Source: Burkholderiales bacterium
Lineage (GTDB): Bacteria > Pseudomonadota > Gammaproteobacteria > Burkholderiales > Burkholderiaceae_E
DNA length: 6,225 nt
Reading direction: 5' to 3'
Assembly: GCA_020348765.1 (NCBI GenBank)
Contig: CP070753.1
Coordinates: 2,009,214-2,015,438 of the forward strand
Notes under the pieces: generated by a model
Told to the model about the DNA's origin: nothing
Database searches by the model: none
What the model saw: only the letters and a program-made list of their open reading frames with translations
Shown: positions 1-5,199 of the stretch, in pieces
Position numbering within the stretch: the stretch's first letter is position 1
How the letters are laid out: every line of letters starts with the position of its first letter
Program-made: the position numbers and the translations under genes

Positions 1-1104
1 ATCCTGGGCTTCACCGGCCCGCTCGAGTCGATCACCCCGGGCATGGCCGCCTCGGCCGAACTGGCCTTCAAGGAGGCCTCGGATTCCGGGATGCTGCTGG
101 GCGGCCAGAAGATCGAACCGATTCGCCGTGATTCGACCTGCGTCGATGCCGCCGCTGCGACGGCCGCCGCGACGCGCCTGGTGACCTCCGAGCGGGTCAA
201 TGCGATCTTCGGCGCCGACTGCTCGGGCGTGACCACGGCGATCGCCAACAACGTGGCCGTGCCGAACGGCGTGCCGATGATCTCGCCGTCGGCGACTTCT
301 CCGGCGCTGACCACGATCAACGACAACGGTTTCTTCTTCCGCACCGCGCCCTCGGACGCGCGCCAGGGCGAAGTGCTGGCCAACGTGGTCAAGCAACGCG
401 GCATCGGCGAGATCGCGGTCACCTACACCAACAACGACTACGGCAAGGGCCTGGCCGACTCGTTCAGCAACGCGTTCAAGGCGATCGGCGGCAAGGTGCC
501 GATCGTGGCCGCGCACGAGGACGGCAAGGGCGACTACTCGGCCGAGGTCGGCGCGCTGGCTGCGTCGGGTGCCAAGGAAGTCGCGGTGCTGGGCTACGTC
601 GACCAGGGCGGGCGCGGCATCATCCGCTCGTCGCTCGATACCGGCGCGTTCAGCCGCTTCGTCTTCGGCGACGGCATGGTCGGCCAGTCGCTGATCGACA
701 ATTTCGGCAAGGACCTCGAGGGCTCGTTCGGTACGCTGCCGGGCAGCGATTCGCCGGGGGCGACGAAGTTCAACGAGATGGCCAAGGCTGCGGGCATCGA
801 TCCGTCCGGCCCGTATCGCGGCGAGTCCTATGATGCCGCGGCGCTGCTGGTGCTCGCGATGCAGGCAGCCAAGTCGGCCGATCGGGCCGCGATCCAGGCC
901 AAGATCATGTCCGTGGCCAACGCGCCGGGCGAGAAGATCCTGCCGGGTGAACTCGGCAAGGCGCTGAAGATCCTGGCCGACGGCGGCGAGGTGGACTACC
1001 AGGGCGCCACCGACGTCGAGCTGACCGACGTCGGCGAAGCGGCTGGCAGCTACAAGGAGCTCGAGGTCAAGGCCGGCAAGTTCGCGCTGATCAAGGTTCA
1101 CTGA
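1..1104 (+). CDS. Liv-type ABC transporter periplasmic substrate-binding protein (5'-truncated by window)
   Basis: This is the solute receptor of the importer encoded downstream, a type I periplasmic binding protein (Peripla_BP_6/LivJ-like). The frame is open from base 1 and gives 367 residues. The ATG at 43 is internal, because the preceding residues (ILGFTGPLESITPG) are the typical first beta strand and loop of the mature protein. Only the signal peptide and a few mature residues are missing, compared with a usual length near 390-410. Visible landmarks, in window numbering, are the ligand-pocket stretch SPSATSPALTT (95-105), TAPSDARQG (115-123), NDYGKG (145-150) after the lobe crossover, GYVDQGG (198-204) and ESYDAA (275-280). 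Two cysteines (47 and 74) are spaced like the disulfide pair of E. coli LivJ, which suggests an N-lobe disulfide (inference). It ends with TGA at 1102 and is followed by strong hairpins. Family assignment is secure; the ligand is unknown and need not be leucine, isoleucine or valine. Confidence 0.93.
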   Translation: MLGFTGPLESITPGMAASAELAFKEASDSGMLLGGQKIEPIRRDSTCVDAAAATAAATRLVTSERVNAIFGADCSGVTTAIANNVAVPNGVPMISPSATSPALTTINDNGFFFRTAPSDARQGEVLANVVKQRGIGEIAVTYTNNDYGKGLADSFSNAFKAIGGKVPIVAAHEDGKGDYSAEVGALAASGAKEVAVLGYVDQGGRGIIRSSLDTGAFSRFVFGDGMVGQSLIDNFGKDLEGSFGTLPGSDSPGATKFNEMAKAAGIDPSGPYRGESYDAAALLVLAMQAAKSADRAAIQAKIMSVANAPGEKILPGELGKALKILADGGEVDYQGATDVELTDVGEAAGSYKELEVKAGKFALIKVH

Positions 1105-1115
1105 CCGGCTCGGTG

Positions 1116-1143
1116 CGCGGCCCGCTCTGGCTTGCGGGCCGCG
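1116..1143 (+). promoter_or_regulatory. Perfect 10-bp hairpin just after the binding-protein gene
   Basis: The arms CGCGGCCCGC (1116-1125) and GCGGGCCGCG (1134-1143) are exact reverse complements around an 8-nt loop. The hairpin starts 11 nt after the stop codon of the binding-protein gene. No run of T follows (the next bases are GTTCCGATT), so it is not a standard intrinsic terminator. Hairpins here in binding-protein-first ABC operons can protect the upstream mRNA from 3' decay or cause partial termination, giving more receptor than membrane complex. That role is inferred. Confidence 0.45.
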
Positions 1144-1159
1144 GTTCCGATTGCGTCGC

Positions 1160-1182
1160 CCGCCCGGGCCGGGCCCGGGCGG
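1160..1182 (+). repeat. Second GC-only inverted repeat in the gap before livG
   Basis: The arms 1160-1170 and 1172-1182 are exact reverse complements of 11 bases around a single central G at 1171. In RNA the innermost pairs would open to form the loop, leaving a stem of about 9-10 bp made only of G and C. It contains the palindrome GCCCGGGC twice (1162-1169 and 1173-1180). It lies 16 nt downstream of the first hairpin and has no T tract after it. It could reinforce an attenuator or RNA-stabilising structure, or may simply reflect high GC content. Confidence 0.4.
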
Positions 1183-1184
1183 TG

Positions 1185-1208
1185 GCTGCGGCCGAGCGCT
1201 AGCGCAGC
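1185..1208 (+). repeat. Third small inverted repeat with a 10-bp palindrome
   Basis: GCTGCG (1185-1190) pairs with CGCAGC (1203-1208). Within and beside the loop lies the perfect palindrome GCGCTAGCGC (1196-1205), so two mutually exclusive foldings are possible. The palindrome could also be a binding site for a dimeric regulator. It sits about 40 nt upstream of the livG start codon and also carries the TAG at 1200-1202, which closes the livG reading frame upstream. Functional meaning is unproven. Confidence 0.25.
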
Positions 1209-1227
1209 ACGGCGGGTACGGAGATCG

Positions 1228-1248
1228 ATGGCCGGGACGACTGCATGA
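1228..1248 (+). other. Possible 6-codon leader ORF overlapping the livG start
   Basis: An ATG at 1228 is preceded by GGAG (1220-1223) and encodes MAGTTA. It ends in a TGA (1246-1248) that overlaps the livG ATG (1245-1247) as ATGA. The ribosome site of this mini-ORF looks better than livG's own weak GGGACGA (1234-1240). Translation of livG could therefore be coupled to it by termination and reinitiation. An ORF this short can easily arise by chance. Confidence 0.2.
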
Positions 1249-2069
1249 TCCGTGTCGAGAATGTGATCAAGCGCTTCGGCGGCCTGTACGCGGTCAATGG
1301 CGCGACGCTCGAAATCGCCAAGGGCTCGATCACCGGCCTGATCGGCCCGAACGGCGCCGGCAAGACGACGCTGTTCAACATCATCGCCGGCGCGTTTCCG
1401 CCGACCTCGGGACGCATCTTCCTGGACGGTGGTGACATCACCGGGCTCAAGCCGCACGAGCTGTTCCAGAAGGGTCTGCTGCGCACGTTCCAGATCGCGC
1501 ACGAGTTCGCGACGCTGACCGTGCGCGAGAACCTGATGATGGTGCCCGGGCCGCAGGCCGGCGAGAGCCTGATCAGCGCCTGGTTCCGACCGGCCGAGGT
1601 GCGTGCCGAGGAGGCGCGCATCCGGGCCCGCGCCGAGGAGATCATCGAGTTCCTGAACCTGGGGCACGTGGCCGACGAGCTGGCCGGCAACCTGTCCGGC
1701 GGGCAGAAGAAGCTGCTCGAGCTCGGCCGCACGATGATGGTCGATGCCAAGGTCGTGTTCCTGGACGAGGTCGGCGCCGGCGTCAATCGCACCTTGCTGC
1801 AGACGATCGCCGACGCGATCCTGCGCCTGAACCGCGAGCGCGGCTACACGTTCTGCGTGATCGAGCATGACATGGACTTCATCGCCAAGCTGTGCGACCC
1901 GGTGATCGTGATGGCCGAGGGCGCGGTGCTCACCAAGGGCACGGTCGAGGCGGTGCTGGCCAACGAGCAGGTGATCGAGGCCTACCTGGGGACCGGCCTG
2001 AAGAACAAGCCGGCGCCGGACGAGGCGGCGGCTGCGGACCCGACGCCCTCCGGCGAGGCGACGCCGTGA
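1245..2069 (+). CDS. livG: LivG-like ABC transporter ATP-binding protein
   Basis: One of the two cytoplasmic ATPases that power the importer (274 aa). Motifs in order are Walker A GPNGAGKTT (34-42), Q-loop Gln83 (TFQ), ABC signature LSGGQ (150-154), Walker B VVFLDE (170-175) with catalytic Glu175, and H-loop His208 (IEHD). The C-terminal KGTVEAVLANEQVIEAYLG segment (231-249) is the short extension typical of LivG-type ATPases. After Walker B the usual E-P-x-A-G-L-N is EVGAGVN (175-181), with Val replacing Pro. A 25-residue Ala/Pro-rich tail (250-274) follows the family domain and is probably disordered. The start is fixed because the in-frame TAG at 1200 is followed by no start codon before ATG 1245. 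The stop overlaps the next gene. The function as an importer ATPase is certain; the substrate is not. Confidence 0.95.
   Translation: MIRVENVIKRFGGLYAVNGATLEIAKGSITGLIGPNGAGKTTLFNIIAGAFPPTSGRIFLDGGDITGLKPHELFQKGLLRTFQIAHEFATLTVRENLMMVPGPQAGESLISAWFRPAEVRAEEARIRARAEEIIEFLNLGHVADELAGNLSGGQKKLLELGRTMMVDAKVVFLDEVGAGVNRTLLQTIADAILRLNRERGYTFCVIEHDMDFIAKLCDPVIVMAEGAVLTKGTVEAVLANEQVIEAYLGTGLKNKPAPDEAAAADPTPSGEATP
2055..2068 (+). promoter_or_regulatory. Ribosome binding site supporting the livF GTG start
   Basis: GAGG (2055-2058) lies 7 nt before the GTG at 2066-2068, inside the end of livG. The next in-frame ATG (2090) has GAGGAG directly against it, too close to act as its ribosome site. An ATG start would also remove the first beta strand of the ATPase. 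GTG 2066 is therefore preferred, and its last two bases form part of the livG stop TGA (2067-2069), which suggests translational coupling. Confidence 0.6.
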
Positions 2070-2773
2070 GCTTTCTGATCGGCGAGGAGATGACCGGCGG
2101 CTACGGCGCCGGTGCGGACATCCTGAACGGCTGCACGATCGCGGTCGACAAGGGCGAGATCGCGGTCATCGTCGGGCCGAACGGCGCCGGCAAGTCGACC
2201 GCGATGCGCGCGATGTTCGGCATGCTCAATCTGCGTGCCGGCCAGGTGCGGCTCGACGGCGACGACATCACGCGGCTGTCGCCGCAGGACCGGGTCAAGC
2301 GCGGCATGGCGTTCGTGCCGCAGACCAACAACGTGTTCGCCGGCATGACCGTGCAGGAAAACCTCGAGATGGGTGCCTACCTGCGCGACGATGACATCGG
2401 GGTGACCATGGAGCAGGTGTTCGATCTGTTCCCGATCCTGCGCGAGAAGCGCCGGCAGGCGGCCGGAGAACTCTCGGGCGGACAGCGCCAGCAGGTCGCG
2501 GTCGGCCGGGCGCTGATGACCCAGCCTTCGGTGCTGATGCTCGACGAGCCGACCGCCGGGGTGTCGCCGATCGTGATGGACGAGCTGTTCGACCGCATCC
2601 TCGAGGTGCGCAAGACCGGCATCGCGATCCTGATGGTCGAGCAGAACGCGCGCCAGGCGCTGGACATCGCGGACAAGGGCTACGTGCTCGTGATGGGCGA
2701 GAACCGTTACACGGACACCGGGCAGGCGTTGCTGGCGAACCCGGACGTGCGCCGGTCCTTCCTCGGGGGTTGA
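2066..2773 (+). CDS. livF: LivF-like ABC transporter ATP-binding protein
   Basis: The second ATPase of the importer, pairing with LivG beneath the two permeases. From GTG 2066 it is 235 aa, the normal LivF size. Motifs are GGYG (11-14, the adenine-stacking region), Walker A GPNGAGKST (37-45), Q-loop VPQ (84-86), signature LSGGQ (136-140) and Walker B VLMLDEP (156-162). VEQN (191-194) has Gln193 where most ABC ATPases carry the switch histidine; this substitution is characteristic of LivF and so is not a defect. The frame stays open far upstream (to 1892) through livG in another frame, but that extension is out-of-frame livG sequence and not part of the protein. It overlaps livG by 4 bases and ends one base before livH. 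Family identity is secure. Confidence 0.95.
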   Translation: MSFLIGEEMTGGYGAGADILNGCTIAVDKGEIAVIVGPNGAGKSTAMRAMFGMLNLRAGQVRLDGDDITRLSPQDRVKRGMAFVPQTNNVFAGMTVQENLEMGAYLRDDDIGVTMEQVFDLFPILREKRRQAAGELSGGQRQQVAVGRALMTQPSVLMLDEPTAGVSPIVMDELFDRILEVRKTGIAILMVEQNARQALDIADKGYVLVMGENRYTDTGQALLANPDVRRSFLGG

Positions 2774-2774
2774 G

Positions 2775-3797
2775 ATGGAAGCCTCGGTCGCCGTCCTCAA
2801 TGCGCTGGCGCTGTTCTCGAACTTCGTGCTGGTGCCGGCGATCTCCTACGGTTCGCAGCTCGCGCTCGGTGCGCTGGGCGTGACACTGGTGTTCGGCATC
2901 CTGCGCTTCGCCAACATCGCCCACGGCGACCTGATGGCGCTGGGCACGATGATCACGATCCTGGTGACCTGGTGGCTGCAGTCGCTGGGCGTGTCGCTCG
3001 GGCCGCTGCCGACCGCGCTGCTGGCGCTTCCGGTCGGCATCGTCGGCGCGGTGATCGTGTCGCTGCTGGCCGACCGCTGGGTGTTCAGCTTCTATCGGGC
3101 GCGCAGGAGCGCGCCGGTGGTGTTCGTGATGGCCTCGGTCGGCGTGATGTTCGTGTTCAACGGCATCGTGCGCTTCGTGATCGGGCCCGACGATCAGCGT
3201 TTCGCCGACGGCCAGCGCTTCCTGATCAACGCGCGCGAGTTCCGCGAGCTGACCGGGCTGGACGAGGGGCTGGGGATCCGGCTGACCCAGGTGGTCACGG
3301 TCGTGGTCGCGGTGCTGGTGGTGCTGGCGCTGTTCTGGTTCCTGCAGCGCACGCGCATGGGCAAGGCGATGCGCGCCTATTCGGACAACGAGGACCTGGC
3401 GCTGCTCTCGGGCATCGACCCGGCGCGGGTCGTGATGGTGACCTGGATCCTCGCCGGCGCGCTGGCGACGATCGCCGGGGTCATGTACGGCCTGGACAAG
3501 AGTTTCAAGCCGTTCACCTACTTCCAGCTGCTGCTGCCGATCTTCGCGGCGGCCATCGTCGGCGGCATCGGCCAGCCGCTGGGCGCGATCATCGGCGGCT
3601 ACGTGGTGGCCTTCAGCGAGGTCATGGTCACCTATGCGTACAAGGGGGTGCTGCGCTACCTGGCGCCCGAGAGCTGGCAGCCCGAGGGGCTGGTGCAGCT
3701 GCTGTCGACCGACTACAAGTTCGCGGTCTCGTTCATCATCCTGGTCGTGGTGCTGCTGGTGCGGCCGACCGGCATCCTGAAGGGCAAGGTGATATGA
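2775..3797 (+). CDS. livH: LivH-like ABC transporter permease
   Basis: Integral inner-membrane permease of 340 aa, slightly longer than typical LivH (about 300). Hydrophobic segments lie near residues 8-45, 54-70, 78-100, 113-136, 172-191, 219-241, 250-285 and 312-330. Family landmarks are LRFANIAHGDLMALG (43-57), equivalent to the NFAHGE-type motif of LivH, and the cytoplasmic coupling loop RMGKAMRAYSDNEDLALLSGID (194-215), where the permease contacts the ATPases. Others are the Gly-rich stretch IVGGIGQPLGAIIGGY (261-276) and the C-terminal RPTGILKGK (330-338). A hydrophilic segment at 137-170 (GPDDQRFADGQRF and following) makes an extended external loop. GGGGG (2765-2769) sits 5 nt before ATG 2775 as a ribosome site, and only one base separates it from livF. 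Its partner in the membrane is the LivM-like protein that follows. Confidence 0.94.
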   Translation: MEASVAVLNALALFSNFVLVPAISYGSQLALGALGVTLVFGILRFANIAHGDLMALGTMITILVTWWLQSLGVSLGPLPTALLALPVGIVGAVIVSLLADRWVFSFYRARRSAPVVFVMASVGVMFVFNGIVRFVIGPDDQRFADGQRFLINAREFRELTGLDEGLGIRLTQVVTVVVAVLVVLALFWFLQRTRMGKAMRAYSDNEDLALLSGIDPARVVMVTWILAGALATIAGVMYGLDKSFKPFTYFQLLLPIFAAAIVGGIGQPLGAIIGGYVVAFSEVMVTYAYKGVLRYLAPESWQPEGLVQLLSTDYKFAVSFIILVVVLLVRPTGILKGKVI

Positions 3798-5158
3798 GCC
3801 AGACCGTGCGCACCGTCGGCGTGTTCGCCGTGATGGCGCTGCTGCTGGTCTTCGTCGGCCTGCAGCAGTCATGGTCGGTCACGTTCACGATCGTCAACCT
3901 GTGCCTGATCTCGGCGGTGATGTCGCTGGGCGTCAACATCCAGTGGGGCTACGCCGGCCTGTTCAATGCCGGGATCATGGGGTTCGCCGCGCTCGGCGGC
4001 ATCGCCGGCGTGCTGGTGTCCAGGCCGCCGGTGCCGGCAGCCTGGGCCGCGGGCGGCGCCAACCTCGCGCTGGCCGCGCTGGTGCTGGCAGCGACCGTGG
4101 CGCTCGCGCTGTTCGTGTATCGCCGCCTGCCGCGCGGTCGCAGTCGCGCGCTTGCGATCACGGTGACCGTCGTCGTCGGCTATTTCGCCACCCGTGCGTT
4201 CTTCGATCCGGCGGTCGAGGCGATCGAGGCCGTCGATCCGGCCAAGACCGGGTACCTTGGCGGGCTGGGCCTGCCGATCATCCTGTCCTGGGCCGCTGGC
4301 GGCCTGTTCGCGGCCGGCGCGGCCTACCTGGTCGCCCGGGTGGCACTCGGCCTGCGCTCGGACTATCTGGCGATTGCCACCCTGGGCATCTCCGAGATCG
4401 TGATCGCGGTGCTCAAGAACGAGGACTGGCTCACGCGCGGGGTCAAGAACGTCACGGGGCTCGATCGCCCGGTGCCGTACGAGGTCGAGCTGCAGAAGAG
4501 CCCCTGGTTCGTCGACTGGGTGCAGTGGTGGAACGAGGGCACGCTGGCGGCGCTGGCCGAGGCCGAGCGTGTCGCGGCGCTGAAGAGCCTGCTGATCGAC
4601 GCGTCCTCGCTGGTGGTGAAGCTCAGCTACACGGGGCTGTTCCTGGTCGTGCTCCTGATCCTGCTGTGGCTGAGCGAGCGCGCGCTGCGCTCGCCGTGGG
4701 GGCGCATGATGCGCGCGATCCGCGACAGCGAGGAAGCGGCCGAGGCCATGGGCAAGGACGTGGTGAGGCGGCATCGCCAGACCTTCATCCTCGGCTCGGC
4801 CGTGGTCGGCATCGCCGGCGCGATGCTGACCACGCTGGACGGCCAGTTCACGCCCGGTACCTACAACCCGCTGCGGTTCACGTTCCTGATCTGGGTGATG
4901 GTGATCGTCGGCGGCTCGGGCAACAACCTGGGCGCGGTCATCGGCGGCTTCCTGATCTGGTTCCTCTGGGTCGAGGCCGAGCCGCTGGGCCTGTGGCTGA
5001 TGGAGCTGATCACCGCGGGCATGGCCGAGGACAGCGGAGTCCGCGCTTCGCTGATGGACGCCGCGCCGCACATGCGGCTGTTCCTGATGGGACTGCTGCT
5101 GCTGATCGTGATGCGCTTCAGTCCGCGCGGACTGATTCCCGAGGTGGTCAGGCGCTGA
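3794..5158 (+). CDS. livM: LivM-like ABC transporter permease, long form
   Basis: Second membrane subunit, 454 aa, longer than ordinary LivM proteins (about 300-430). The start ATG overlaps the livH stop as ATGA. The frame is open further upstream through livH, but that region is antifamily sequence, and the protein begins sensibly with a hydrophobic helix (7-23). Landmarks are LGVNIQWGYAGLFNAGIMGF (45-64), the LivM counterpart of N-x-L-x-G-Y-A-G-x-x-x-x-G, then SDYLAIATLGISEI (189-202), the coupling loop RSPWGRMMRAIRDSEEAAEA (299-318), and IVGGSGNNLGAVIGG (371-385). Extra length lies in two places: a segment at about 107-157 with a probable additional helix (117-136), and a polar, Trp-rich loop at 208-271, likely periplasmic. 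The C-terminus carries another insert (394-427) before a final helix (428-443). The insertions may shape contact with the binding protein (inference). Family identity is secure. Confidence 0.94.
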   Translation: MSQTVRTVGVFAVMALLLVFVGLQQSWSVTFTIVNLCLISAVMSLGVNIQWGYAGLFNAGIMGFAALGGIAGVLVSRPPVPAAWAAGGANLALAALVLAATVALALFVYRRLPRGRSRALAITVTVVVGYFATRAFFDPAVEAIEAVDPAKTGYLGGLGLPIILSWAAGGLFAAGAAYLVARVALGLRSDYLAIATLGISEIVIAVLKNEDWLTRGVKNVTGLDRPVPYEVELQKSPWFVDWVQWWNEGTLAALAEAERVAALKSLLIDASSLVVKLSYTGLFLVVLLILLWLSERALRSPWGRMMRAIRDSEEAAEAMGKDVVRRHRQTFILGSAVVGIAGAMLTTLDGQFTPGTYNPLRFTFLIWVMVIVGGSGNNLGAVIGGFLIWFLWVEAEPLGLWLMELITAGMAEDSGVRASLMDAAPHMRLFLMGLLLLIVMRFSPRGLIPEVVRR

Positions 5159-5167
5159 CCGAGCGAG

Positions 5168-5189
5168 GCGGTCGGCGCATGCCGGCCGT
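5168..5189. terminator. Hairpin in the convergent livM / acyltransferase junction
   Basis: Bases 5169-5176 pair with 5181-5188 around a GCAT tetraloop: eight pairs including one G-T, plus a further possible G-T at 5168/5189. It lies between the livM stop (5156-5158) and the acyltransferase stop (5200-5202), in a 41-bp gap where both transcripts must end, so a bidirectional terminator is the natural reading. Neither strand has a T tract after the stem, so it is not a textbook intrinsic terminator and may need Rho or act only as a 3' stabiliser. Confidence 0.4.
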
Positions 5190-5199
5190 GCGGTCCGCG

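Noticed and set aside
43..45. ATG 43 as the true start of the binding protein
   Set aside because: Residues encoded by 1-42 already match the start of the mature binding-protein fold, and no signal peptide follows ATG 43, so the gene begins outside the window.
1162..1180. GCCCGGGC pairs at 1162-1180 and 5304-5319 as a dispersed repeat family
   Set aside because: The same 8-mer also occurs inside livG at 1544-1551, and such palindromes are expected by chance at this GC content. No longer shared flanks are visible.
1892..2065. Long in-frame upstream extension of livF
   Set aside because: The added residues are out-of-frame livG sequence. The LivF domain begins at GTG 2066, which has a suitable ribosome site.
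2641..2649. LivF lacking the H-loop histidine as a sign of a dead ATPase
   Set aside because: VEQN at this site is normal for LivF-type ATPases, and all other catalytic motifs are intact.
2295..3872. 525-codon open frame on the minus strand across livF/livH
   Set aside because: It is antisense to two certain genes. The translation is a low-complexity Arg/His/Gln/Asp-rich product without domains, as expected opposite GC-rich coding DNA where stop codons are rare.
3869..5071. 400-codon open frame on the minus strand opposite livM
   Set aside because: The composition is dominated by Arg, Asp, Gln, His and Ala with no recognisable motif, and it mirrors the codon bias of livM.
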